DNA of 64,000 nt from Symbiodinium natans (GCA_905221605.1 CAJNDS010002390.1:309239-373238), one strand, 5' to 3'. Positions 10,063 through 22,167 are shown, counted from the first letter of the stretch. Program-made: numbers and translations. Notes: a model not told the origin generated them from the letters alone.

Positions 10063-10945
10063 CAAAGAGTCTAAGCAAAGACAAAATCCGAAAGTACATG
10101 ACAAGCCTCGGATATGTAGGAGAGTTTGTGGACCAAGAAGAAGTTGAAAGGAATGTACAAGTGCGAAGAATGAACGGCAATGGCCGAAGCGGCAATGGCC
10201 GACGAATGAACGATGAGCGATTGGCGAAGATCATACAAGCTGTTACGATGGCTGTGTTGATAGGAATGGGAGAAGCCAAGAAAGCCAAGGAAGAAGATCA
10301 AGGACCGGGAATAGTCATGTGTATCATGATTGGTTGTGTGACATGCATGGTTTGTTGCACAGTTTTTCCCGCAGCCGTTCTCTTGCTCAAGCAAGTAGGA
10401 AGAAGAGAAAAGAAGGTAGAAAAGAGAACGATGGAAGGAGAGAAGACTTACGAACAAATGATGGAAGAAAAAGTGGAAGAGCTGAAGGAGATGAAGACAG
10501 GAGCCGAGGAGCGCAGGAAGAAGTTACTGGAGAATGCTCCAAAAGAAGAGGAACAAGCTGAAGAGCCAAAGAAAGAGGCCAAAGAAGAACTGAAGGAGGA
10601 GAAGAAAGAGAAGAAAGAAAAGAAGAAGGAGAAGGATTTGTCGTGCAGTGATTCTGCAAGCGAGTCAAGTTCGAGCGACGAGAAGGAGGAGAAGAAAGAA
10701 GAAAAGGACCAGAAAGAAGACAAGGACCAGGAAAAAGTCAAGAACCAGGAAAAAGTCAAGAACTAGGAAGAAGTCGAGAACCAGAAAGAAGTCAAGGACC
10801 AGAAAGAAGTCAAGAACCAGGAAGAAGTCAAGGACCAGGAAGAAGTCAAGGACCAGGAAGAAGTCAAGGACCAGAAAGAAGTCAAGGACCAGGAAGAAGC
10901 GCTGAGAAGGAAGGAAAAAGGAGGAAGGAGTCGAAAAAGCCGATG
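10063..10945 (+). pseudogene. Copia C-terminal extension: membrane segment and Glu/Lys repeats
   Basis: In the same frame after RNase H: a basic patch, one hydrophobic segment (IVMCIMIGCVTCMVCC, then FPAAVLLL), then a long charged coiled-coil-like stretch and a Ser/Asp patch. From about 10725 an 18-bp minisatellite encodes repeats of (E/K)(E/K)VK(D/N)Q. One CAG codon has become TAG at 10764; the frame then stays open through about ten more repeat units to a TGA near 10945. A tail of this kind is not part of the standard copia polyprotein. Confidence 0.6.
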
Positions 10946-10982
10946 ACGATGAAAGATACGTCCTCCTGGCAAAGGAAGGCCT

Positions 10983-11960
10983 ATGGCCAACGATCTTAAG
11001 CTCAATGCAGCTGGACGAAAAAAAGATGCTCGAAGAGACAGGGATCGATGGCGACCCCCTAAGGTCCGAAGCGACGCAGAGAATGTTCCAAGAGTTCAAA
11101 GAGACAATGGAGAGTCCAGTCGTGAAGATTCCAACGGGATATGGAACAAGGGTGCAACAATGGTTGGCAGCCCTGAAGGAGCAAGAAGAAGATGAGAAGA
11201 ACTCGGACGATTTGATGTACGAAGATGTCGCCAATGCAGAAAGGAAGCAGAAGATGCCGAACGGGCATATGGCGAAAAGTACCGCGAGATCGAGAAGATG
11301 ATGGAAGAGTGCAAAAGCCTTAAGTCCACGATGCAGAAGAAGAAGAAGGAAGCTGAAGGACATTTGGCGGAGTACAATGAGTTCAAGCACTCAAGAAGAA
11401 TGCTGAGCGTGGTAAGGATGCTTGTAGAGACAAGTGAAGAAGCGATGAAGTGTTTGGTGGAAGCATCGCCAGACTACGGTCGATTTTCGAAGAAAGAGCG
11501 AGAGTGTCCTTACTCGAGCGAATGCGGAAAAGGAAGATGGCCGAAGGAGCCAGCGAGGCAGAGTCAATGGCTGCAGGCTCGGAAAGACAGGTGAAGACGA
11601 AGGCAATGCCAAAGCCATTGAAGCTGCGCAAGGAGATGGCAGAAGTTGTGCAAGTTGATGATGCCATCGAAGAGAAGAAGGATGAAGGTGAAGGAAAGGA
11701 GAAAAAGAGAGAGGAAGACCTGAGCAAGATCAACCCAAGGTGGCTTTTGAAGAAAGCACCCGAGACGAGAAGGAGACCGGAAAACGCCCGGCAGGATGCT
11801 TTTCTGTAAAGGCCCGCACCGAGCTGTAGACTGCCAGTCAATGCTGGAGCTGGCAAGAGAGACAGCGGGAAAGATTCCAAGTGCTGAGTGGCGAAAGAAG
11901 GAGAACCGTGGCCTCTGGTGCAAGTGGTGCTGGTACACGAGTTGTGGGTTCCCTACTTGT
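10983..11960 (+). pseudogene. Gag-like coiled-coil and zinc-knuckle relic, frameshifted
   Basis: Three or four overlapping frames continue one another: 11005-11301, then 11298-11594, then 11450-11809, then 11796 onward. They encode Lys/Glu-rich helical sequence ending in CKGPHRAVDC. One extra T in the run at 11797 would give CFFC before it, making a CX2CX3HX4C knuckle of the type seen in BEL/Pao gag proteins (the pattern is from memory). A second Cys-rich patch, WCKWCWYTSC, follows. The charged composition resembles the tail of the copia piece before it. Confidence 0.35.
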
Positions 11961-13019
11961 CACAGAAGGGGTGAAAGTCCACATCTCTGCCTAAGCCCGC
12001 ATTTGGTGGGGATATCCGCAGATTCATCTTGATAGGTGACGCGTAGCTTGGCCTGATCATGAATGCTCATGATTAGGGCAATCGTGTCACAATCCACTCC
12101 AGCTTCGAGCAATGCAGATTCAAGCTGGGCTCTGGACACCTTGTCATAAGCTTTTTCGATGTCAAGGGAGATCTGGAAAGCACCCTGTGCATCGGGCTCG
12201 CATAACCCTTCACGCCTGTAATGCACTGACCCCCATCGGCCTGAAGTGAGCTGCCTTCCTCTGAAGCAGTGCGCGAACACGCGATCAAGCGCGTCAGCGA
12301 CCTGTTTGTTTGGCATGTATGCAAATTGCGGAAGGCCTTCTAGGTAAGCCACGGCATGACGGTCAGCCAACATCGCCGCAAGGAGCTTGGCGTGGAGAGA
12401 AAGTAGACATATCGGTCTAATGTCTGCCGGAGTCCTCATACTGGAATTAAGACAACCTCGGCTATCGACCAGGTATCAGGAATTTGTATGCGTCCCGAAG
12501 GAAACGCCACCTGGAACTCCTGAAGCAGGTGTGGTTCAATGATGTCTGCAGCCGTTTTCCAAAGCGGCGCCACACTCATACCCGAGGGAAGCGCCTTCCC
12601 TGCTTGTAGTTTGCACATGGCCATGTGCACCTCAAGGGCCGTGAACATATACGGTTTTGACAGGTACGGGGCATGGGGTCAGGACCGTTATAGAGTTCCC
12701 TGTAAAAAGACCAGATTTGCGCACGAATTTGACATGGGGTCTGTATGTAGCCATGTGGGTCTTTGAGCTGTAGTCTAGATTTGGGCTGCTTCGGGCAAAA
12801 CATTTTGGTCGCTTGATACATACCATGTTGATCAATAGCACTTTGAAGGCGGTTCCGTTTTCTTTCTCTCTGTTCTCTGCGATGCTCCCTGTTCTCTTTT
12901 TGAAGTTTGGCCATGCAGCGCCACGCATGTAGTGTGTACGCAAGTGCGTTGTCCCCTGTAAGGGTATTAGCGTTGATGTTGCGAAGCGCCTTTCTCAGTC
13001 GCCAGAGTCCAAAGGTGAA
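11960..13019 (-). pseudogene. LINE reverse transcriptase fragment
   Basis: On the minus strand: a basic linker, then HMAMCKLQAGKALPSGMSVA, IPDTWSIAEVVLIP, a break, RTPADIRPICLLSLHAKLLA, the helix with QFAYMPNKQVADAL, FQISLDIEKAYDKVSRAQLE and KCGLRQRCGLSPLL. These are RT motifs 0 to B in order, with the catalytic Asp of motif A (SLDIEKAYD) present. A frameshift lies at about 12438. Homology stops at 11960 before the YADD motif and at about 13019 in the linker, so both the endonuclease and the second half of RT are missing. Confidence 0.85.
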
Positions 13020-13059
13020 TCATCTGTCAAGGAACTTTGGGGCCGTGTTCATCGTGTTC

Positions 13060-14720
13060 TCTCGCGAAGAAAAGCCCCTTTAATAATAATATTATGGCGA
13101 CACGCATGAATTTTATATTATAAGTGCGCGATAATAGTATAATTAAAGGCCAAGTTCTTCGTCCACTTAGTTCGCGCTTATTACAATATAGTTCGTGCTT
13201 TCATTACAACTATATTATAAGCGCGTGCACGTGAAGAGAACACCATTAATAGTGTTATAAGGGAGTTTACGGACGCATGAATACTATTAATAGGGGCTTA
13301 TGGGTGAACGAAACATGAACGGCCAAGTGCTCAGGGTCTTATTGTTAGGCCGTTGGCTTCCTCGTAATCAAGGATGACTCAATTTCTGAGAGACGAGGGT
13401 AGTGACAGTGAGGAAGTCATTACACCGCTCATGCTGTCGGAAAAAAACTGCGTTTCGAGGATTTAGCGTTGTCTTTGAGAGATTGCACAAAAAACACAGA
13501 AATTTGGCCAAGTAGCGGCGGTTTAGAGTTTCGGGTTTAGGATCCTCATCGAACCTGCAAGAAAGCCCTCGTTGTAACGCGCTGTTTCTCATGTCTGGAT
13601 CTGCAAGCACTAGAGGGCCCAGCACGACCCTTTAAACTCTTCGACTTATGCTTGTGGATGTTGCATTCTGGCAGAGCCAGACAATTCATGTTTCTTCCAC
13701 CCAAAACCAAACCCTAACTTGCGCCGTGAAAATAACTACGCAAGTTTACAATTGAATCACAAGCGCAAACAAGATTACGAAAGTAAATAGCTGGTTTTGT
13801 TTCGTTCATGCAATTCACGCGCAAGCTCGTCCATTTATTCACTTCGTTTACACAGTTTGTAGTTGCAAGTGCAGTGTGACGTTTCCAATTTTTGGCTCAA
13901 GCCGTGACCAGCGAGCAACGCTACTGAAAGAGAGTGCGCGGCCTGCTTGCTTTGGAGTGAACGCTTCTGCGACATATCAATAGAGGGTTTTGTTTGGGGC
14001 TTCAACAAACATTGTTGTAGCGATGTGTTCATTGCACTCACTTCGTTTCTTTGATAAAAATCTGTATCTAGACCACGTGTCATTCATACGTTCATTTCGT
14101 TCACACGCCATTAATATAATTCACGGCATTCACTTCGCTCGCTTGCAATTATACAGGCACGTGTACTCATTCACAGTATTCATTCAAATGGGTAACCTTA
14201 GGACGCACGAAAACTCCAATTAAAATCATGCGTCACGCACTCGTTTCACTCCCTTGTTTCCTTATATTTTAATCGGATTTCTCGTTTACAGGGTTAATCC
14301 ACAGTCTCATGATAAGAGCTGTAGCTCGTGCATTCGTTCTCTTATTTCGTGCACGCATTATAATATTATTCACACGTTCTCTGCGTTCACTTGTAATAAC
14401 ATTATTTATGCGTGAACTTAATGAATGAACGGAGTGAATATGTGAACGCACACTTCGTTCGTACGTGCATACAATAAAATAATCCGCGCTCTCATAATAT
14501 TATTTGCATTCACTTCTCTGTTCGTAATAATACAATTGTGCGTGCGAAATGTGCGCGAGTAAAAAGACTAAAATGATGCGCGCGAAATGCACGCCCCACT
14601 TCGTTCACTCAGTTCATGCGTTTCATGCACTGGTTTATAAACGCATTCACTGCGTTCACTTCGTTCTCTTAACAATGAAAGGAGAATACCGTGAAGCGAA
14701 TGCTGCGCAAAAGACAGGCG
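13060..14720. repeat. AT-rich region with reiterated TTCACTTCGTTC motif
   Basis: Non-coding. Two kinds of short sequence alternate: TAATAATATTAT-like palindromes and GCGTTCACTTCGTTC or its complement (for example near 13155, 14035, 14090, 14130, 14445, 14505, 14600, 14655). The same motif pair appears at 5305-5365 and 62430-62640. No ORF of note. Confidence 0.55.
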
Positions 14721-14782
14721 GCTACGGAAAGCAAACTACGTCGGGGGCTACAGGGAGACTGTACAGAGGTCTAACCTTCACA

Positions 14783-16019
<1,237 letters not shown>

Positions 16020-16307
16020 TCCAGGTTCTGTTGTCCCGGCTTCGCGTTGCCTTGATGACAACTCCCCCCCCTTCCTCCACCCATCTGGATCTCACAGCTG
16101 GCATCTTCTTCTTTCTTTTGGTTTTTTGGGTTTAGCGGTTCAGGGTTGAGGGTTTAGGGTGCCTCTCCTGGTGCTCCAGTCAGGTTCTGGACAAGATCCT
16201 GGACGTCGACACTGGGTCATTGTTGAAAAGCATTTTTACATGTTTTCATCGAGTACTTAAACCCAACAAGGAAAATTTAAAAAGCGTGCCCCCCAACAAT
16301 GGTGCAG

Positions 16308-16371
16308 GACCTGTTCAACAGCAAGCTTCGAGACCTCCTCCTCACCCGCCTTGACAGTTTCTCGGACCAAT
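16308..16371 (+). CDS. Candidate exon, unassigned
   Basis: After TGGTGCAG reads DLFNSKLRDLLLTRLDSFSD, amphipathic and open; TAA follows directly, so it ends either at a donor inside or as a last exon. A (CCCTAAA)n array starts two bases later. Confidence 0.35.
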
Positions 16372-16372
16372 C

Positions 16373-16438
16373 CTAAACCCTAAACCCTGAACCCTAAACC
16401 CTAAACCCTAAACCCTAAACCCTAAACCCTAAACCCTA
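16373..16438. repeat. (CCCTAAA)n array
   Basis: About nine units, one variant (CCCTGAA). It lies just upstream of the candidate exon at 16450. Confidence 0.97.
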
Positions 16439-16449
16439 GGTTTTCTGGC

Positions 16450-16515
16450 CGCTAACGTCCTCGTGGGCCTGCTGAGCCTCGAGGAGTTGATCAGCGGTGC
16501 AATAGATGCACTCTG
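16450..16515 (+). CDS. Candidate exon, unassigned
   Basis: Reads NVLVGLLSLEELISGAIDAL, a Leu-rich helix, between a CCCTAAA array upstream and a TTTAGGG array downstream, the same setting as the recognised exons further right. Confidence 0.3.
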
Positions 16516-16529
16516 AGGCCCCCCGAACT

Positions 16530-16717
16530 GTCCTACTATTTTGCTTAAGAAGCCCTTCAGAAAGTGAGAATATTCTGCCGTTAATTGGTTTAGGGTTTAG
16601 GGTTTAGGGTTTAGGGTTTAGGGTTTAGGGTTTAGGGTTTAGGGTTTAGGGTTTAGGGTTTAGGGCAATATAGGGGCTGTGTAATTTTTATTCGCATGTT
16701 TTTGGGGTTCTTAAGGC
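16530..16717. mobile_element. Hairpin element, family 4, with a telomeric array inside
   Basis: Left end TGTCCTACTATTTTGCTTAAG, right end TTTTTGGGGTTCTTAAGG, matching the element at 6481-6552 in both arms. The space that is a 22-base loop there is occupied here by unique sequence plus eleven TTTAGGG units (16589-16665). Confidence 0.55.
16589..16665. repeat. (TTTAGGG)n array, 11 units
   Basis: Perfect heptamers, inside the hairpin element 16530-16717. Confidence 0.98.
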
Positions 16718-17216
16718 CGCCAATGCGAAATGCCATACGGCATTCAGCGGTCTAATGCAATCGCTGGCCGGCCGCAGAGACTCCCCCGACCGCCTTTGCA
16801 AAGCAAAGTTCTTGCTCTGACAAAAAGGGCTGTGCATGGCTTTCGGGAGTTCAGAGTTCCGGGCTCCTTTCTCTCATGCTCCCTCCGCTCCTAAACCCAC
16901 TCGTTTCTCCGGGCCGTTGTTACCTCGCAGCACCATTTTCAGATTCAATTGTCAAGTAGTAGGCCTTGGGTGCAGTTGCTTTTCATGCCTCAGTTTAGGA
17001 GCACATTGGAAGTTCTAAGACTCTTCAAGCCTTGGACGGCTCCACCAGCATAATGAAGCCCTGAATCGTTCTCCGTTCAGCGAGGGCAGCGGATAGCCCT
17101 CCACCGTGGCCCCTAGACGCGCTGTCCAGCCTTTGGATGGTCTTAAGCCACTGGACGCTGGGGCACCCAAAGGACACCATGACCCGACATGTAGCTTAGA
17201 GGACTGCCGCTGCTGA

Positions 17217-17640
17217 AAACCCTAAGACCCTAAACTCTTTATCGTTAAACCCTAAACCCTAAACCCTAAACCCTCAACCCTAAACCCCAAACCCTGAACC
17301 CTAAACCCTCAACCCTAAACCCTCTATAGCTAAACCCTAAACCCTAAACCCTAAACGCTAAACCCCAATCAACCCCAAACCCTAAACTCCACACCCTAAA
17401 CCTCACAACCCAAACCCCGAACCCTAAACCCCAAAGCCTAAGCCCCAAACCATAAGCCCCAAACCCTAAACCCCAAACCCTAAGCCCCAAACCCTAACCC
17501 CAAACCCCAAACCCCAAACCCCAAACCCAAACCCCGAACCCCAAGCCCCAAACCCCAAACCCCAAACCCCAAACCCCAAACCCCAAACCCCAAACCCCAA
17601 ACCCCAAACCCTGAACCCTAAACCCTAAACCCTAAACCCA
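17217..17640. repeat. CCCTAAA to CCCCAAA array
   Basis: About 420 bp. CCCTAAA units at both ends, and from 17500 to 17610 a run of about fifteen nearly pure CCCCAAA units (TTTGGGG on the other strand). Confidence 0.97.
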
Positions 17641-17668
17641 ACAGACACACGCCGAACCGCACCTACAG

Positions 17669-17710
17669 ACACTTCGCCTTCTTGAAATCAAGGGACCGCA
17701 GCGGTAGAAC
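17669..17710 (+). CDS. Candidate exon with RNP1-like pattern
   Basis: After ACCTACAG, the frame reads HFAFLKSRDRSGRTE, reminiscent of the RNP1 strand of an RRM, but too short to assign. It follows a CCCTAAA/CCCCAAA array. Confidence 0.25.
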
Positions 17711-18433
17711 CGAATGCCACTATGTCTCTGTGTTTTTTTTCTGCATATGGGCCCCTAGATGATGGTCAGGTACCCTAAACACAAGGCCCGTATTCTAGGA
17801 GACGCCCAAAGAAGAACCAGAGTTTAGCTAAATGCATACAGCCAGGGTGAACCTTGCACCGGATGCCTTGAACGCACACTCACACACACAAACACGCACG
17901 CACACACACCCCTTAGCCACCCAAACCAAGTCTCAGCCACCGCAAGCCAAAATAAGGGCTCAGGGTTTCTAAAGAGTCCCAAGTCCCAAGTCCCAAATCC
18001 TGGTCTGTTAAGAACCTTGAGCCTCGCTTCTACCACGCCAGTGGCCCGCACGGGCCAGAGGCTAAGCATCCGCGCCCTGTAACAGAAGCTGAGAGACCAT
18101 GAATTGGGGGCTTAGGGTTTAGAGACCGTAACGCTAAACTATAATACGGGAGCGGAGCCAAACAAAATTAATGGGGTGGATCACCGTCGTAACTACTCGC
18201 ACAAAGATTATCCCTTTGCAATACCTTGATTCAAATTTAACCTAACTAAACCCCCAAACCCTAAACCCTAAATTCACAGGCCCCCTCTTGTTTCACTGCC
18301 AAACTGGGTGGAAAGATTGACTTAGAGCTGACACTGACGCCTAAGGCTTTAGGGTTTCGGGTTTAGGGTTTAGGGTTCAGGGAAACTATCCTTGTCGTTG
18401 GGGTTATGGATTCGGGGTTGAGGAATGAGAAGG

Positions 18434-18531
18434 CAGACTGACTTCTTCGCTTGGGAGGCGTGCCTCCAAGCCCTGAAATCCCCGAAGCGCAAAACTGACC
18501 CGCGGCTGGCAGCCTGGACCAGCAGAGACAA
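18434..18531 (+). CDS. Candidate exon, unassigned
   Basis: After AGAAGGCAG reads TDFFAWEACLQALKSPKRKT then DPRLAAWTSRDN, open and globular in composition. Here the flanking arrays are reversed (TTTAGGG upstream, CCCTAAA downstream). Confidence 0.4.
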
Positions 18532-19452
18532 CCCCTGAACCCTGAACCCCAAACCCTAAACTCCACACCCTAAACCTCAAAACCCAAACCCCGAACCCTA
18601 AACCCCAAAGCCTAAGCCCCAAACCCTAAGCCCCAAACCCTAACCCCAAACCCCAGACCCTATACCCCAACTAACCCCAAACCCTAAACCCTGCCTAAAC
18701 CCCAAACCCTAAGCCCCAAACCCTACCCCCAAACCCGAAACCCCAAACCCTAAGCCCCAAATCCTAAGCCTCAAACCCTAAACCCCAAACCCTAAGCCCC
18801 AAACCCTGAACCCCAAACCCCAAGCCCCAAACCCTAAACCCCAAACGCTAAACCCCAAGCCCTAAACCCCAAACCCGAAACCCCAAACCCTAAGCCCCAA
18901 ACCCTAAGCCCCAAACCCAAAAAAACCCAGACCCTAAGCCCCAAACCCTAAGCCCCAAACCCTAAAGCCAAACCCTAAGCCCCAAACCCTACGCCCCAAA
19001 CCCTAAACCCCAAACCCGAAACCCCAAACCCTAAGCCCCAAACCCTAAACCCCCAAACCCTAAGCCCCAAACCCAAAAAAACCCAAACCCTAAGCCCCAA
19101 ACCCTAAACCCCAAACCTTAAGCCCCAAACCCTAAAACCCCAAACCCTACGCCCCAAACCCTAAACCCCAAACCCTAAACCCCAAACCCTAAACCCCAAA
19201 ACCCTAAACCCCAAACCCTAAACCCAAACCCTAAACCCCAAACCCTAAGCCCCAAACCCCAAACCCTAAACCCCAAACCCCAAAGGCTAAACCCCACACC
19301 CCAAACGCTAAACCCCAAACCCTAAACCCCAAACCCTAAACCCCAAACCCTAAACCCTAAAGCCTAAACCCTAAACCCCAAACCCTCAACCCTAAGCCCT
19401 AAAGCCTAAACCCTAAACCCTAAACCCTAAACCCCAAACCCTAAACCCTCAA
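18532..19452. repeat. 920-bp degenerate telomeric array with 14-mer higher-order unit
   Basis: CCCTAAA alternates with CCCCAAA, CCCTAAG and CCCGAAA. Over long stretches the pair CCCTAAG + CCCCAAA forms a 14-bp unit, and a 19-base landmark containing AAAAAAACCC recurs near 18910 and 19075. Confidence 0.95.
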
Positions 19453-19469
19453 CTCCTTAAAATTGCGGC

Positions 19470-19530
19470 TCGCTAAGGCCTCCGGGGCCATGCAGGCCAC
19501 GCCGCGACCTCGGTGCCAAGAGTTCTGGTC
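19470..19530 (+). CDS. Candidate exon, unassigned
   Basis: GCTAAG then ASGAMQATPRPRCQEFW, between CCCTAAA (ends 19452) and TTTAGGG (19530-19586). Confidence 0.3.
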
Positions 19531-20086
19531 TAGGGTTTAGGGTTTAGGGTTTAGGGCTTAGGGCCTAGGGTTTAGGGTTTAGGGTCACCACTTAAAACTC
19601 CAATGGCCCTCTGAACCAGAAACCCTGAACCCCAACCCCGGGTAGAAGTACCACCAAACAACTTTAGGGCTGAGGGTGGAGGGTTTTGTGTTTCGGGTTT
19701 ATTGAGATCAAGGTTTGGCCTGCTGATGGCTCTTCAGCCCTTCCGTCTGTTCACGTGCACCGCCAAAACCAAACCCCAGAAGGACCCAGAGTTTTGGATT
19801 CAACGCCCCTGAGGGCTTGGGGTGGGCCTCCCCGGCGCGACATGGTACCGGGCCCTGGCTTTGCGTCTTGCTGGGTTATGGTTCGGGTTCCAGAAATGGA
19901 GCACGGGGTCCGAAACCTTCAGCTTTAAGCCCTGCAAGGTTGTTGGTTTATGGGTTTGGCGTGCCGCTGTATTTCTCTTGAGGAGGGGTTGTCACCCTAC
20001 ACCCTGAACCCCTAACCTCCCACCAGGCATTCCTGATCTGAATCTATCCGAAGAGCCCAAGGCCCCTTGGTTAAGGGGATCCAACA

Positions 20087-20193
20087 TGGGGGTTTACGAA
20101 AATGGGGGACCCAAATATAGATCCCTGAATAGTAGGATTCCCTTATAACAAGGACCCTAAAAAGGAACCCCGAACTTCGGAAACCCCATATCC
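20087..20193. mobile_element. Hairpin element, family 2 relative
   Basis: On the minus strand it reads GGGGTTTCCGAAGTTCGGGG, then GGGTCCTTGTTATAAGGG and CCTACTATTCAGGG, ending near CCCCATTTTCGTAAACCCCC. The same order of blocks is found at 47375-47462 (plus) and 60400-60500 (minus). Confidence 0.55.
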
Positions 20194-20764
20194 ACCTAAA
20201 GGGCGCTCCTACAGGTCACCCACTATTTACACAGACATGCTTGAGTCGTCGCAGGCGAATGCCGGCCATGAACCCCTGAAAGCAGGAAAACGCTAAACCC
20301 TAAACCCTAAACCCGAAACCCTAAACCTTAAACCCTAAACCCTAAACTCTCACTACCCATTTCCCAGCTCTGTGCGGTGAACCCTAGACCTTGAACCCCG
20401 ACAATCATCGCCCAGACAAACTCCTTTCGTCCTTCGAAGTTGCGTAGTCCATTGATGTGGACAGTTCTCTAAGCTGTATCATACATCTTCGCAACAGGGA
20501 CCCCCCCTCCAAAAGATGCCCAAATTGCTTGATTCAAGGCCTAATTCTCCTCAGAGCCCAAATGCCCCATAATTCAGAGAACTGCCTATGTTTTCAGGCT
20601 TCTGGATATCCACCGGCCGGTATGGCCCGGCGCTTGGAAGTTGCTTCAGGGTTTGGGGTTTAGGGTTTCGAGGGTTTAGGGTGCTTCAGGGCTGAGAGTT
20701 CCGGGTTGAGGCGTGGGGTTCAGGTTGTCGTGCGCGAGGAGTTTTTGCATCCTGTTCGGCAGTC

Positions 20765-20815
20765 CTGAACCCTAAACCCTAAACCCTAAACCCTAAACCC
20801 TAAACCCTAAACCCG
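20765..20815. repeat. (CCCTAAA)n array followed by a G17 run
   Basis: Seven units, then CTGGCA and about fifteen G at 20827-20841. Confidence 0.95.
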
Positions 20816-21101
20816 AAAAACTGGCAGGGGGGGGGGGGGGGCGCTGGGGGCGCTTTGGAGTCGGCCTGCTGCTTGTTCCTCAGTCCATCAACAAAAGGGT
20901 TTAGGGTTTAGGGTTTAGGGTTTGGGGTTTGGGGTCTCCAACCCCCAAGGCCTGATACTGTGTATAAATGGAGGCCCTTCAGAGTCTGAGGTCATTTCCT
21001 TAGTTTTTCGTGCCTTTCTTTGTACGACGATTAGGAGAAGAACTTTCTTATCCCTTCCTGAGAAGCCCCACGGCACACTGTCCAAGGGTTGTTATAAGTA
21101 T

Positions 21102-21169
21102 GGTTAGAAGTAGCCTACTATAGTTACTCCACCTTTAAACCCAGATACAACCACTCATGAGCCTCCAAG
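21102..21169. mobile_element. Hairpin element, family 1, right part
   Basis: Contains GTTATAAGTATGGTTAGAAG and ends CTCATGAGCCTCCAAG, the right terminal repeat of family 1, directly followed by CAAACCCTAAACCC. The left terminus is not recognisable. Confidence 0.45.
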
Positions 21170-21172
21170 CAA

Positions 21173-21238
21173 ACCCTAAACCCTAAACCCTAAACCCTAA
21201 ACCCTAAACCCTAAACCCTAAACCCTAAACCCTAAATC
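21173..21238. repeat. (CCCTAAA)n array
   Basis: Nine units, upstream of the candidate exon at 21262. Confidence 0.97.
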
Positions 21239-21261
21239 CGAAACCCAGCTGAGGTGCCGCA

Positions 21262-21305
21262 GGCGAACCGATTCGGAGGTGCGGCGGGGCGGGAGGGGGG
21301 GAGTA
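21262..21305 (+). CDS. Candidate exon (ANRFGG), first copy
   Basis: GTGCCGCAG followed by GCGAACCGATTCGGAGG (ANRFGG). A diverged copy occurs at 25193. Flanked by CCCTAAA upstream and TTTAGGG downstream. Confidence 0.3.
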
Positions 21306-21349
21306 CGGTGGTTTAATGATGCCCTTTCCTCCCGAACATTGTGAGGTCT

Positions 21350-21860
21350 AGGGTTTAGGGTTTTGTAGGGTTTGGGGTTTCGGAGTTTAGGGTTTAGGGT
21401 TTAGGGTTTAGGGTTCAGGGTTTAGGGTTCAGGTTTTTGGAGTTTAGGGTTTAGGGTTTAGGGGTTTGGGGTTTAGGGTTTAGGGTTTGGGGTTTAGGGT
21501 TTAGGCCGGAGGCTTCTGGGTGCAGACCGTCCTCCAAGCTCGCATGGTTCGTTTGCAAGGGGCCATTTTTGCTGTCAAGCCAAGTCCTCAACGCTTCCAA
21601 AGCCTTCAGGCCAGGGTGGCATAGGGTGAGGTTTAGGGTTTAGGGTTTAGGGTTCGGGTTTAGGGTTTAGGGTTTAGGGTTTAGGGTTTAGGGTTTAGGG
21701 TTTAGGGTTTAGGGTTTAGGGTTTAGGGGTTTAGGGGTTTAGGGTTTAGGGTTTAGGGTTTAGGGGTTTCGGGTTGGGTTTCGGGTTTAGGGGTTTAGGG
21801 GTTTAGGGTTTAGGGGTTTAGGGGTTTAGGGTTTAGGGTTTAGGGTTTAGGGTTTGGGGT
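21350..21860. repeat. TTTAGGG-type arrays
   Basis: Two blocks (21350-21505 and 21629-21860) with TTTAGGG, TTTAGGGG and TTTGGGG units, separated by a 120-base unique island. Confidence 0.96.
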
Positions 21861-21889
21861 CCTCATTTCGGGGACCCTCGTTAAGCCAA

Positions 21890-22153
21890 AGCCCGAAACC
21901 CCAAACCCCTAAACCCGAATACCCAACCCCTATTCCCCAAAACCCAAACCCTAAACCCCAAACCCTAAACCCCAAACCCTAAGCCCCAAACCCCAAACCC
22001 CAAACCCCAAACCCTAAACCCCAAACCCCAAACCCCCTAAACCCCAAACCCTAAACCCCAAACCCCAAACCCGAAACGCTAAACCCTAAACCCCACCAAC
22101 CCCAAACCCCAAACCCCAAACCCTAAACCCTAAACCCTAAACCCTAAACCCTA
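21890..22153. repeat. CCCTAAA/CCCCAAA array
   Basis: Opposite orientation to its neighbours on both sides, so a large inverted pair with 21629-21860 is formed. Confidence 0.96.
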
Positions 22154-22167
22154 TCATCTCCGAGGCC

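Larger units (their letters stand above)
9505..10945 (+). mobile_element. Ty1/copia retrotransposon, 3' polyprotein fragment
   Basis: Truncated on the left at about 9505 (stop in frame, homology ends) and fading into a Glu/Lys-rich repeat tail on the right. It holds the end of the reverse transcriptase connection, RNase H and a C-terminal extension. No LTR, integrase or protease is seen. It is broken by a stop at 9924 and another at 10764, so it cannot be autonomous. Confidence 0.8.
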
